A stretch of 64,000 nt of DNA from Mariaggregatimicrobium sp964498785. GTDB lineage: Bacteria > Zhuqueibacterota > Zhuqueibacteria > Thermofontimicrobiales > Thiofontviventaceae. A model generated the notes under the pieces. That model had not been told where the DNA came from. It saw only the letters and a list, made by a program, of their open reading frames with translations, and did no database searches. Positions 1-9,520 of this stretch are shown here, in pieces (within the stretch, counting starts at the first letter, position 1; every line of letters begins with the position of its first letter). Both the position numbers and the translations under genes were made by a program. The stretch is from contig CAZCJL010000008.1 in NCBI GenBank assembly GCA_964498785.1, positions 45,927 through 109,926 of the forward strand, written 5' to 3'.

Positions 1-3000
1 CTCTGGCAACGTTTCGCCCGCCATCTTCCAAAATATACAGATAAAGCCCTGGCTGCGCTCTTTTCTCATCCTTATTTTTTCCATTCCAAACAAATTTGGA
101 ATTGGCATATTTCTTTAGCGTAATAATGTCTCTCCCCTGAAAATCAAATATTTTCAAAACCGGAGAATTTAGCGTGAATTGCTTAAAATCAAATCCGACA
201 AAATCATTATATCCATCATCATTCGGGGTAAACGGATTTGATCTGACAATTAAATTTCCCTCAACTGCCTGGATATACGTTGTAACGATATTGTTATCTG
301 TATTTGATTCATTAATTGTATTATTGGGATCAACCTCTACCACAATATTGTAATTTTTCGGTTCATGTAATGTAACGGGGACAGTTATCAACTGCACCTC
401 ATCGATGCGCATTCTATCAATTGTGGTTTCGTGAATGATCTGATTATCCATTTTTAGCAAAACTCCGAAAGGCTTTTGCACGGGAGCATACAGTACAGAT
501 ACATTAGCTGTTATATTAACGTGATGATGAACGATTACCCGGTTGCTGTCAACCGAGATATTCGCAATCAAATCGGGCAAAATATCCTTAATTTTAAAAT
601 GATACGACTCAGTTTCCATCGCATTTGGCGGATTACTTAAGTCGTTGGCTGATATTGCCACATTAACAATATGCCCGCTACTAAAACCTGGCTCCGGAGT
701 GTAAATGATCTCATAATCAGCTTTGTGCCCGCTAAATGAGATCGGAACGCTTTCACCATTGACAACTAATGAAATTGTGGAAGAATCAACCCCCGCGATA
801 TCATCTTTCAGTTGAAACCGGATATCTGTATCAAAATCGACTTGTTCCGCGTATTTTTCCGGTACAAGATTCGTCACATAAGGTGGCGTCCGGTCTTCAA
901 GCGTTTTAAAATGAAATAGCGCTGTTGTATCATTTGGCGGAACTGAAAGATCTTTTACAACTATAGTAATTGGTACAATTTCGTTATATTTAAACCACCT
1001 ATCTGGCCGATAATCCAACACATAGTTAAACAAATCGCCGGAAATATCCGGTTTTACTTCACTTTCGTACACATTCATCCGTATCGATGCCAAATCTATG
1101 CCAAGTTGATCATCGAAAAGCTCTATTTTAATTTCCGTATCTAATGGTACATTTTCTTGTTGATCTCCGGGACTCGTGAATACTATTTTCGGAGGCCTGA
1201 CGTCGCGTTCTATATAAAAAAGATAGCGATCGGTTTCCATTTCATTGGGCTCAACTGCCAAATCCCGGGCATCAATTTCGACAAGAACACTATCATTAAA
1301 TCTGAAAAGACTGTCCGTTTGATAAACAAGTAAATAATCATATTTGGCGCCGCTCATTTCAGGGATTACTTCCTGGCCATTTACCTTAAAAACAATTGAA
1401 TTTTCATCCACACCAGAATAATCATCTTTGATATGCACCTGAATCGTTGCACCACGATTTACATTCCTGGTCCATCTTTCAGGTAAATGCCCGGCTGTAT
1501 AGGGCGGGTGCCGATCTTTTCGTGTCGAAATAGTAAACTGAATCTCGGTAGTATCGATATTCGGTGGGTACGAAAAATCCGGTGCAATAATTTTCATTTT
1601 GATAATTTCACCGATCTTAAATGGTTCATCCGGATTATATCGCATTAAATAATCCGACTTTTCACCTTCAAAATGCAAACCACCCAGATCAATCAACTCA
1701 TTGTTAATAAACATCCGGATCATTGATGAATCAACACCAGAAACATCATCTTTCAAATGAAATGTAATCGATGAATTCCGGGCAACGCCGGTATCACCGT
1801 CCACAGGTTGCATATCTGTTACATAAGGCGGCTCAAAATCTTTGATAATTTCAAAATAGTATTCGTCCGCTTCCATCGCATTCGGAATTTTTGCGCGATC
1901 TTTTCCATTAATACGCACACCCAATGTCTGATTATAATGAAAATCTTGTTCCGGTTTATAGGATAATTGATACCCCTTGTTAATTTCTTCAAGCGTTGGA
2001 GAAACCAGTTCGTTGTTCACACGCATCACGATTGAACTACTATCCACACCTGTAAAATCGTCAACTATTTTCAGTTTTATATCTGTACCTGGGTCAACAT
2101 TCTGCTGATTTTTTGCAGGCACGTGATGTTTGGTTTCGGGAGGCATACTGTCAATCAAAGTAACGAAATAATATTCAACCGTATCAATATTCGCAGGGAT
2201 TACCCTATCTTGTGCGATGATGCGTATATCAATTGTATCATCCTCGGAAAAGATTGCATCTGGTTGAAATAAATAATCATTTCCATCTGTTGTCAAATTC
2301 ACAGGTTCATTCTCAACAAACAATTGGACGTGCCCAACACCAGAATGATTATCCAGGACAGTAAAAGAAACAGCGGCATCCAATTCCACATTTTTTGCAA
2401 ACATCGGTGGATTGATATTTGTAAAATAAGGCGGTATTGTATCTCGCTCAACATAGAACATGTATAAAAAGGGCGGATCAATCCGGTTGGCAGGTTGTGC
2501 CAAATCAGATGCTTCTATTTTAACAGTTACTGTTTCATTATAAAAAAAAAGATTATCTTGCTGAAAACGTACAGCGTATTGGCTGGAATCCCCTTCTATA
2601 GTCGGTGTTCTCACGGCGTCATTCACTGTTAACCGTATCGATTGGAGATCTACGCCTGCCAGGCTATCCACCACAATAAAAGAAATTTCTGTATTTCTCT
2701 CGATATTTTCCGCGTTTTCCGATGGAAAGATGGAAGTAATATAAGGCGATACGTTATCTGTTTTAATGAAAAAAGAACACTCAAACGGTTGCATTACATT
2801 TGGCGGGCTGGCCATGTCTGCCGCTCGGATAGCAACCGAAACAGTATCATTATATCTGAAATTTTGTACAGGATTGAATACAACAAAATAATCTGTTGAA
2901 TCTCCGGTAATCACAGGCGTGTAAATTGAATCATTAACGACAAGCTGAATAGTGGCGCGATCAACACCAGAGATGGTATCTTTAAGATGAAACGATATGT

Positions 3001-5791
3001 CTGTATTCACCGGAACATCGGCTTCATTTGGGGCAGGAATAAGCTGATCAACATAAGGTGGCTCATCATCTCTTTCTATCGTAAAAGAATAGCGATCTAT
3101 TAACTGATTTGCGGGATTTGCCAGATCTGTCGCCTGGACATCGACATTGACTGTATCGTTATATCGAAATGCTGCTTGAGGAGTGAAGCTTACCGAATAG
3201 TCCCCTGGATTTCCGGTAATCCCCTGATTTAACACTGGTAATCCATTTATTGTTATTGATAGCGACGAACTATCCACACCAGCCAAATCATCTTTTATAT
3301 GGAATCCGGGCTGTGAGCTAATTGGGACATCCACCATATCCCGTGCCGGTGAAATTTGATCGAGATAAGGCGAATCATCATCTCTCTGAATAGTGAATGT
3401 ATATTCCTCATACATATAATTCGTTGGTGCCGCTAAATCCGACGCCCATACTTTCACTGTCACTGTATCATTATAAAAAAAAGAGTGTTTCGGTTGAATA
3501 GTAAATTCATAATCATTTGAATTACCGCTGATTTGATAATCACGCACTGTGTCGCTGTTTACAATAATCCTGATTTTAGTTGAATCGACGCCAGAAAGGA
3601 TATCTTTTATATGAAATTGAATCAATGAACTTACAGGAACGTCAGTCACTCCGCTATCAGGATTTAATTCTGCTAAAAATGGTGGTTCATTATCTTTTAA
3701 AATTTCAAAAGAATATTTTTTATTCAATTCATTTGGGATAAACGCTCGATCTTTAGCAAATATTTGCACAGTTACTCGTTGATTATATTTAAAGAGATGT
3801 GGTGGTTGATATCTAAGCGCATAATCCTTCTTTTCCGGATCGCTGCTGGTATCCGGATAGACCCGTTGCTGATTGACCCACATTTTAATTGATCCTCCAT
3901 CCACTCCCATATAATCATCTTTTACGTGCAGGTTTATTTCAGTTTCCGGTGCGACAACACTATTGCTATCCGGATTCAATGCCTCTATATAAGGTGGAAT
4001 TGTATCCGGGATCATTTCTCCCAATCCATAATAGGTTACAATCTCCCGCGACTCATTTCTACCTAAAAGAACAGGGTTCCACCACATTGCGACCGCACTA
4101 TCATGGATAGTTTTGCAGGAATCTTCTGTTTTATAATTCCACATATTTTGAAAAACATTTTGCCATTTTACAATCGCAAATCGATCCGGAATTGTTGAGC
4201 CATAGCCAGTTAAGGTTCCCTGCGCCGAGAAGATTGTTTTCGTACTATCGCCTTCCACAGCAGTCCACCAGGCGGGAATATGTGGTTTCAGGAAGTCTCG
4301 TTCATGATCAGTAAATACTCCGTCCGGAGTGCGAATTGGCGCACCATCGTTTTCACCGAGCATTGTATCAAATAGCATTCGCAAGCCGACTTCCTGAGAT
4401 TCCCGGGACAGATTCGTTAATACATATTTTATCTTTGCAGTATCGAAAATTTTCTTCTCAGACCATTCGCTTTTTACTAGCAATATCGTTTGTTCAATGC
4501 GAACAAATTTGCACGTCCATCCCCATGTAATACCATATTCGTCTGCCGTTATATGCGGAACGATACGATTTTCTGGGGTGAATATGTTGTTTTCATACAT
4601 GTAATCACCTTCCGGTGATCCAAATATAAAATTATCATCTCCTATTCTAACTGTTGTATAAGAAGTATGCGGAGAGGGATGACCAAACAACAACGACTTA
4701 TTATCATCAAGATAGGTATCGGGTAATCCTCCTGTTGTTCCAAGCGTCAAATTTGTACCCGGATATTTATCTGACACTGAAATTTGGATATGTTCATTGC
4801 TTAAAGTTTCACGAGTTACTGGAACAAGCTCAAAATTAACATTATTTGCTGATATATCGTTCAGAGATTTGATATAGACTGGCGTATTATTATCATTTTT
4901 ACGTGCATTTTTCCAAAAATATTGGGTGTGATATTTTGTTGGATCCACGCTAAAAACGAACACCCGATATTTTCCGGGTCTTAAACCGCTTGCCCGATAA
5001 TATCCGGTAATTGAATCGCTCATCGCTTCGGAGCGCCATTGACTGCTGTCCCAATCCTCAATTACAATCCATGCTTTTATATATTTTCCTGGATTATCCT
5101 CTTCATACACATAGCCGGAAACGCTCCCTCCTTTTTCAAGAAAAAAATCAACATCCGGAACAGTATCGTTTGCAGCTATTTGTATTAATTCCGCTTCATT
5201 CCAATTATAAACATTATTATAAAATGTTATAACATATCCCTGCTCTGTATCTCCGGCCATAACAACATGTTCACCTGCTGGCAACGCGGGACTTATAAAC
5301 GAACCATCAGGTTCCGAAATACAACTCCCCATCAGTGTCTGGCTATCTGCTTCATAAAAGCTAACCTCAATACCGGTAGTTATGAGACTGCCATCTTTTT
5401 GATACAGATGCCCGGACATGAATCCACCTTTTTCAAGGTAAATTATTATATTGGAACTAACACTATTGGCATTTACCTTTATCTGTGTTGCTTCGGACTT
5501 TTGTAATGCATTTTTATAAAACTCATTTACGTATCCCTGTTTATTGAAGACACGAACAATATACAGCCCGACAGGCAGCCTGGAAATATAAAAACTTCCA
5601 TCTTCCTGGCTAATTGAATTTTGTTGATAATATGTTCCTGATGTTGTAGATGCATAGACATCCACATCTGCAATCGGATTATTACTATCATCATAAATAA
5701 ATCCGCTAATTGCCCCTGTTTGCGCACTTATTTTTCCAATTCCAACAAATAAAAAGATCAGAAAAATAGCAACTATTGTTTTTTCTTTCAT
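1..5791 (-). CDS. Giant secreted multi-Ig surface protein (partial, 3' end beyond window)
   Basis: I translated this frame continuously from the ATG at 5789-5791 to base 2 without a stop: 1930 codons, C-terminus off the left edge. Residues 1-24 are a signal peptide. Residues about 25-320 form three CarboxypepD_reg-like beta modules (ISGFIYDD, MSGHLYQKDG and VSGYVYEED openings). Residues about 320-597 are a beta-rich domain I do not recognise. Residues about 598-1738 hold eleven tandem Ig-like modules of about 104 residues, each with a PPYV-type opening, an FHIKDD-SGVDSSSI core, FxYNDTVxV and a DLAxPPN turn. A CARDB-like module follows (to about 1845), then an FTPNDDGYNDF motif and a FlgD/CHU_C-like end (YLYILEDGG) typical of T9SS cargo. 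It probably acts as a large adhesin or surface-matrix protein; this role is inference. It stands alone, 419 bases after the Bat/TonB operon. Confidence 0.9.
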   Translation of the reverse strand, partial: MKEKTIVAIFLIFLFVGIGKISAQTGAISGFIYDDSNNPIADVDVYASTTSGTYYQQNSISQEDGSFYISRLPVGLYIVRVFNKQGYVNEFYKNALQKSEATQIKVNANSVSSNIIIYLEKGGFMSGHLYQKDGSLITTGIEVSFYEADSQTLMGSCISEPDGSFISPALPAGEHVVMAGDTEQGYVITFYNNVYNWNEAELIQIAANDTVPDVDFFLEKGGSVSGYVYEEDNPGKYIKAWIVIEDWDSSQWRSEAMSDSITGYYRASGLRPGKYRVFVFSVDPTKYHTQYFWKNARKNDNNTPVYIKSLNDISANNVNFELVPVTRETLSNEHIQISVSDKYPGTNLTLGTTGGLPDTYLDDNKSLLFGHPSPHTSYTTVRIGDDNFIFGSPEGDYMYENNIFTPENRIVPHITADEYGITWGWTCKFVRIEQTILLVKSEWSEKKIFDTAKIKYVLTNLSRESQEVGLRMLFDTMLGENDGAPIRTPDGVFTDHERDFLKPHIPAWWTAVEGDSTKTIFSAQGTLTGYGSTIPDRFAIVKWQNVFQNMWNYKTEDSCKTIHDSAVAMWWNPVLLGRNESREIVTYYGLGEMIPDTIPPYIEALNPDSNSVVAPETEINLHVKDDYMGVDGGSIKMWVNQQRVYPDTSSDPEKKDYALRYQPPHLFKYNQRVTVQIFAKDRAFIPNELNKKYSFEILKDNEPPFLAELNPDSGVTDVPVSSLIQFHIKDILSGVDSTKIRIIVNSDTVRDYQISGNSNDYEFTIQPKHSFFYNDTVTVKVWASDLAAPTNYMYEEYTFTIQRDDDSPYLDQISPARDMVDVPISSQPGFHIKDDLAGVDSSSLSITINGLPVLNQGITGNPGDYSVSFTPQAAFRYNDTVNVDVQATDLANPANQLIDRYSFTIERDDEPPYVDQLIPAPNEADVPVNTDISFHLKDTISGVDRATIQLVVNDSIYTPVITGDSTDYFVVFNPVQNFRYNDTVSVAIRAADMASPPNVMQPFECSFFIKTDNVSPYITSIFPSENAENIERNTEISFIVVDSLAGVDLQSIRLTVNDAVRTPTIEGDSSQYAVRFQQDNLFFYNETVTVKIEASDLAQPANRIDPPFLYMFYVERDTIPPYFTNINPPMFAKNVELDAAVSFTVLDNHSGVGHVQLFVENEPVNLTTDGNDYLFQPDAIFSEDDTIDIRIIAQDRVIPANIDTVEYYFVTLIDSMPPETKHHVPAKNQQNVDPGTDIKLKIVDDFTGVDSSSIVMRVNNELVSPTLEEINKGYQLSYKPEQDFHYNQTLGVRINGKDRAKIPNAMEADEYYFEIIKDFEPPYVTDMQPVDGDTGVARNSSITFHLKDDVSGVDSSMIRMFINNELIDLGGLHFEGEKSDYLMRYNPDEPFKIGEIIKMKIIAPDFSYPPNIDTTEIQFTISTRKDRHPPYTAGHLPERWTRNVNRGATIQVHIKDDYSGVDENSIVFKVNGQEVIPEMSGAKYDYLLVYQTDSLFRFNDSVLVEIDARDLAVEPNEMETDRYLFYIERDVRPPKIVFTSPGDQQENVPLDTEIKIELFDDQLGIDLASIRMNVYESEVKPDISGDLFNYVLDYRPDRWFKYNEIVPITIVVKDLSVPPNDTTALFHFKTLEDRTPPYVTNLVPEKYAEQVDFDTDIRFQLKDDIAGVDSSTISLVVNGESVPISFSGHKADYEIIYTPEPGFSSGHIVNVAISANDLSNPPNAMETESYHFKIKDILPDLIANISVDSNRVIVHHHVNITANVSVLYAPVQKPFGVLLKMDNQIIHETTIDRMRIDEVQLITVPVTLHEPKNYNIVVEVDPNNTINESNTDNNIVTTYIQAVEGNLIVRSNPFTPNDDGYNDFVGFDFKQFTLNSPVLKIFDFQGRDIITLKKYANSKFVWNGKNKDEKRAQPGLYLYILEDGGRNVAR
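577..3999 (-). repeat. Eleven tandem Ig-like coding repeats of about 312 bp
   Basis: Module openings (codons for PP or SP) recur near 3997, 3685, 3372, 3060, 2748, 2437, 2146, 1834, 1508, 1199 and 887, a spacing of about 290-325 bases. The protein consensus is clear, but the DNA copies are well diverged, which suggests old duplication and selection on the fold rather than recent slippage. Module 6 is the shortest and lacks part of the SGVDSSSI core. Confidence 0.85.
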
Positions 5792-6210
5792 AGTTCTTCT
5801 ATCATTTAAAATAAAAATTAGTGGAATTTTAAGGTGACAAAACTGATGAACCTAAAACGAATACTCTTGAATAATAAAAGGAAGTAAGGACGGTAACAAA
5901 ATAACCTTACCAGGCAGTTCATGATCTCAATCTTTTGGTTACTTAAATCATTAATAAAACGCAATAGCGTCAATCAACATCTATGTTATATAATAGGATT
6001 TTTCAAAATACGAATTGAATTAGAAAAAAGCAAGATAATTTTCAAGAATGAATTTTTTTTAATTTTTAATATTCATAATTAATCGCTTCAATTTACTAAA
6101 TATTTTATAACTATACCACTTTTTAACATAATAATTTTAAAAAATTCAACTTAAATATTTTATATTACATTTATGTAATCAACCATCAATATAACATGTA
6201 CACACGTAAA
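5792..6210. other. AT-rich intergenic gap with a 14-bp palindrome
   Basis: This is a 419-bp gap between the end of the TonB-like gene and the start of the giant gene. It is very AT-rich. The only clear structure is an inverted repeat ATTACAT-TT-ATGTAAT at 6164-6179, which could be a weak terminator or an operator. I found no convincing promoter with standard spacing for the giant gene and no small ORF with a ribosome-binding site. Confidence 0.5.
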
Positions 6211-6828
6211 TTATTGGGGAATTTCATAGGTAATTGTTCGCGTCATCCAACTATTGACATTCTTATTACCCTGACGAGCAGGTATATAGCGGCATTGATA
6301 AGCAGCGGCAATTGCAGCGTCTTCACATCTTTTGCTGTTCGTGGTATTTTCCAAAACAACAACGTCGATTACTTTTCCAGCTTTATCAACATGAATGTGA
6401 AGTTTTACTTTACCAGTAACTCCATTTTTATAATCTACTTTCGGATATTCTGGTATTGTTTCCGCAATTGGCCGTGGGGGGATTATTGAAGGACTTCCAA
6501 ACCCTCCTGTTTCACCGGCGGGTGAGGTTGAATATAAATCAAGCTTTAAATCAGTTTGTTCAATTGTTTCGTCTTCCGGGACGGTTTCCTCTTCCGAGGG
6601 AATGGGAACTGCTGGTTTTGGCGGAGGAGGCCGAAAGCTGGTCTGTCTTGTAAGCGGAATGTCTTCAACAATAATATTTAAATGAATGATTTGATCTTCT
6701 ATCTGATGCGGCTTCAACATCGGGAAAAGCTGTAGAACCAAAATGATGGATACAATCACAATGATTAACGCTATCTTAATAATCTTCTGGTATTCACTTT
6801 CATAATGTTTGGATTTTTTATTATACAT
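6211..6828 (-). CDS. TonB-family energy transducer
   Basis: This is a 205-residue protein with TonB architecture: a short cytoplasmic N-terminus, one membrane anchor at about 16-37, a proline-rich periplasmic stretch at about 66-88 (RPPPPKPAVPIP) and a C-terminal TonB domain at about 125-205 with the YP...VxGKVxLxxxVDKxGKV signature. TonB proteins couple the inner-membrane proton gradient to outer-membrane receptors; some FCB members instead serve envelope or T9SS functions. It is the last gene of the Bat operon, 20 bases after the TPR-SH3 gene, and no exbB or exbD is visible nearby. It could serve the TonB-dependent receptor at 49575-51758, but that pairing is inference. Confidence 0.85.
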   Translation of the reverse strand: MYNKKSKHYESEYQKIIKIALIIVIVSIILVLQLFPMLKPHQIEDQIIHLNIIVEDIPLTRQTSFRPPPPKPAVPIPSEEETVPEDETIEQTDLKLDLYSTSPAGETGGFGSPSIIPPRPIAETIPEYPKVDYKNGVTGKVKLHIHVDKAGKVIDVVVLENTTNSKRCEDAAIAAAYQCRYIPARQGNKNVNSWMTRTITYEIPQ

Positions 6829-6848
6829 TCGATTACCATCGAATCGGA

Positions 6849-7601
6849 CTAAATGATCTCAATTGCACTTTTTTTCACCCAGCCAACTTTGCCATCAGAC
6901 AGGCGTATTTGTAGCCATTCGTCGGCCTGTTTTTCTGCCTGAACTTTAACGCCCTCATGTAGCGAAAATATTTCAGTCCCCTTACCTTCCGGCGAACTGA
7001 CTACATCAACCCTATTCGCAACGATAACGCCGTATTTATAGTTATTCAAATCCTGAATTCGCAAAACTAAAATAGTGGAAAAAATAACGAACATGAGCGC
7101 CACGGGGATACTTATAATCAATGTTATTCTCTGCGTATTTGTATTATTAATAAAAATACGGAAAATAACGAGCGAAATTAAAATGAGATACGCTGCAATC
7201 ACAATAAGTGCGAGTGTATTTAATCCCATTGAATTTTTAAACTCTGAAAATATTTTAAACAAAAAAAACTCTGGTGGTTTATTAATCTTATCGATCACCA
7301 TTAAATTTGCCATTTCCAGATTAAACTTGATATCCTCATTATCCGATTCCAGCAAATAAGCGCGTTCATAATTCAAAATGGCTTTGCCTAATTGCCCGTT
7401 TTTATAATATGCATTTCCGAGGTTAAAATATAATTCCCATGATTCATATCCGTTCGTGCGAATTTCTTCATATTTTTCAATTGCTTGTTGATACTCATCC
7501 TGAGCATAAAGAGTATTTCCCTGATCAAATAAATACTGATTATGATCAGCGAATAAAAAACGTGTTATTAGCATAAATATAATGAACGAATATTTTTTCA
7601 T
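6849..7601 (-). CDS. TPR-SH3 membrane protein (BatE-like)
   Basis: This is a 250-residue protein with a signal peptide (1-18), TPR-like helices (about 20-110, including the LGNAYYKNGQLGKAI unit), two membrane segments (about 130-151 and 160-181) and a C-terminal bacterial SH3 domain (about 190-250, WLQIRLSDGKVGWV). This matches the TPR/SH3 protein that often closes Bat operons, called BatE in Bacteroidetes. It follows batD by 75 bases and precedes the TonB-like gene. The probable role is scaffolding or peptidoglycan-side binding in the Bat complex, inferred from context. The architecture is clear; the BatE name is less certain. Confidence 0.8.
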   Translation of the reverse strand: MKKYSFIIFMLITRFLFADHNQYLFDQGNTLYAQDEYQQAIEKYEEIRTNGYESWELYFNLGNAYYKNGQLGKAILNYERAYLLESDNEDIKFNLEMANLMVIDKINKPPEFFLFKIFSEFKNSMGLNTLALIVIAAYLILISLVIFRIFINNTNTQRITLIISIPVALMFVIFSTILVLRIQDLNNYKYGVIVANRVDVVSSPEGKGTEIFSLHEGVKVQAEKQADEWLQIRLSDGKVGWVKKSAIEII

Positions 7602-7676
7602 TTGTGACTAATTTCCTCTGTCAATAGTTAATTTCACTCGTCTAATTCCAATGATTAATCATTTTCATATTAGTAT

Positions 7677-9515
7677 CTATATTACTTTTTCCAATGCAAT
7701 GATAGCTTGCTTTGCCTGGTCATAAAATTGTTTCATTTCGTCCGAATTGGACGAGGAAGGAGCAAATCGTTGATAATCGCATACCTGCAGGCATTTCAAA
7801 TATTGAGAAATCACCTGCGGATCAATATTCCGCTTTTTCATCATTCCTTCCACTTCATCTGTTATAATGGAGGCCGCGGAGATGTTTAATTTATCCGCGA
7901 GAAAACCTAACAATGCTTTGGATGTTTCTGAATAGAATTCTTTTTGCGTTTGTTGCGATAATTTTCGTTTCGCCTTTCGTAATCGGTTCATTGCTAATTG
8001 ATTGGCTTTTCGACTTCTGGCGTAAGCGACATTCCCACTGAGTTTATCAAGATGGCGGCGGTAGATGACTGCAGTTCCCAGCATGATAACAGGTAAAATC
8101 AGGAGCACAATATAAATCGGACTCCGATAATAATATGCACCAATTTTACGAAACTCAGGAATGTCTTTCTGTATGTAACGGATGTCTTTGCCTAATAATC
8201 TCACTTCTTCCTTACTTAAACCGGAGCCGGTGACAATAAATTCCTCATTTCCTTTGTCTACAGTAATTTCAATTTCCCGGGTTGATATTTTTTTGTATGA
8301 TTTACTGTTCGGATCAAAGTACGTAAATTCGATTGGTTTAATTTTCTGAATTCCAGGAAATCGAGGAATGAGTACATATTCAAAAACTTTAGAACCAGAA
8401 ACGGAATTTCCGCTGCGCTGAATATTTTCAGAGATCTTCGGTTCATATTTCTCAAAATCATTCGGTATTTCGATTTCAGGAATTGGCAAGACTTTAATAT
8501 TTCCGCTACCGGCTAATTTTACTTTAAACGCCAGCGCGTCATTTGTTTTTACCTGGTTTTTATCAACTGATGCGCTAATTGAATAACGACCAACAGCTCC
8601 GGTAAAATCAGCCGGTTTTCCGTTCTCTGGCAATGGTAACACCTCAATAGTGACTGGCGGGGAAGCGACTGGCTGTCGCGTCGTTCGTCCGAAAAAGGGG
8701 TCATCAAAAAAACTGTCAAAAATGGATCGCCGCCGGTTTTGGATACGCACATCGCATTCAATAACCATTGGTTCGATTGTTTTTACACCGGGATCTGTTG
8801 GGAATAGTGCAACTCGCTTAATTTCCGCAACTAAAAATTCCCGTCCTTTGTACATTTCCCGTTTCGTCTGTGGCTGTTGTCCCAAATCAAACTCTTCGGC
8901 CCAAAACCCGGTTGTGTTTGGTTGTTTGCTGATCCCATAACTTGTTATTGTAACGGCTGTATATATTTTATACCTAAGAATAACCGGCTCATTTACATAA
9001 ACCTGCTTTCTATTGACAAACGGTCGTAAGAAAATATTATCCGCTATTTTCTCTGCTTGACCAGGTTGACTTTGAGGGGGCTTGCGGGAGACGCTGGACT
9101 GTGGTTGCTTTGACGCCTGCTTTGTTATTTCTATTTCAATTGGCGCGGTTTTGTAAACTGTACCGCCATAATTAATTTGGGTTGGCGGAATTGTAAACGT
9201 TCCGGCCCTGGTTGCCATAAACGAAAAACTCATGGATTTGGAAACCGTCATTTTGCCGTTTACAATCTGTATGTTTTGTGATGTTCCCGAACTCCCTAAA
9301 TAATTCGTGAAAGCCGAAATATCAGGAATTTCCGGGTTGCCAACGGAGTTTGCTTTTTCACCGGAAATTTCGATGGTATAGACAAATGTTTGATTCAAAG
9401 CAATTGTCGAACGATCAACTGTGGCTGAAATTTCTATCTGTGCGCCAGTTATAATCACCGGCAAAAACAATAATACAATTGTCAGGTATATTCTTGTATT
9501 AACCAAAATACTCAT
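7677..9515 (-). CDS. batD: BatD, large aerotolerance membrane protein
   Basis: This is a 612-residue protein from the ATG at 9513-9515; an upstream in-frame TTG at 9527 overlaps batC and gives a poorer signal peptide. An N-terminal signal (to about 26) precedes long periplasmic beta domains of the BatD type (IDRSTIALNQTFVYTIEISG-like opening, then further Ig-like domains). A single membrane helix lies near residue 475, with a cytoplasmic helical tail. BatD belongs to the Bat complex, linked to oxidative-stress tolerance and virulence in Bacteroides and Leptospira; its biochemical role is not established. It is third in the batA-batB-batC-batD order and nearly contiguous with batC. Confidence 0.85.
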   Translation of the reverse strand: MSILVNTRIYLTIVLLFLPVIITGAQIEISATVDRSTIALNQTFVYTIEISGEKANSVGNPEIPDISAFTNYLGSSGTSQNIQIVNGKMTVSKSMSFSFMATRAGTFTIPPTQINYGGTVYKTAPIEIEITKQASKQPQSSVSRKPPQSQPGQAEKIADNIFLRPFVNRKQVYVNEPVILRYKIYTAVTITSYGISKQPNTTGFWAEEFDLGQQPQTKREMYKGREFLVAEIKRVALFPTDPGVKTIEPMVIECDVRIQNRRRSIFDSFFDDPFFGRTTRQPVASPPVTIEVLPLPENGKPADFTGAVGRYSISASVDKNQVKTNDALAFKVKLAGSGNIKVLPIPEIEIPNDFEKYEPKISENIQRSGNSVSGSKVFEYVLIPRFPGIQKIKPIEFTYFDPNSKSYKKISTREIEITVDKGNEEFIVTGSGLSKEEVRLLGKDIRYIQKDIPEFRKIGAYYYRSPIYIVLLILPVIMLGTAVIYRRHLDKLSGNVAYARSRKANQLAMNRLRKAKRKLSQQTQKEFYSETSKALLGFLADKLNISAASIITDEVEGMMKKRNIDPQVISQYLKCLQVCDYQRFAPSSSNSDEMKQFYDQAKQAIIALEKVI

Positions 9516-9520
9516 CTGTT

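Noticed and set aside
6164..6179. ATTACAT palindrome as terminator of the Bat operon
   Set aside because: A 7-bp AT-only stem with a 2-base loop and no following T-run is too weak to call.
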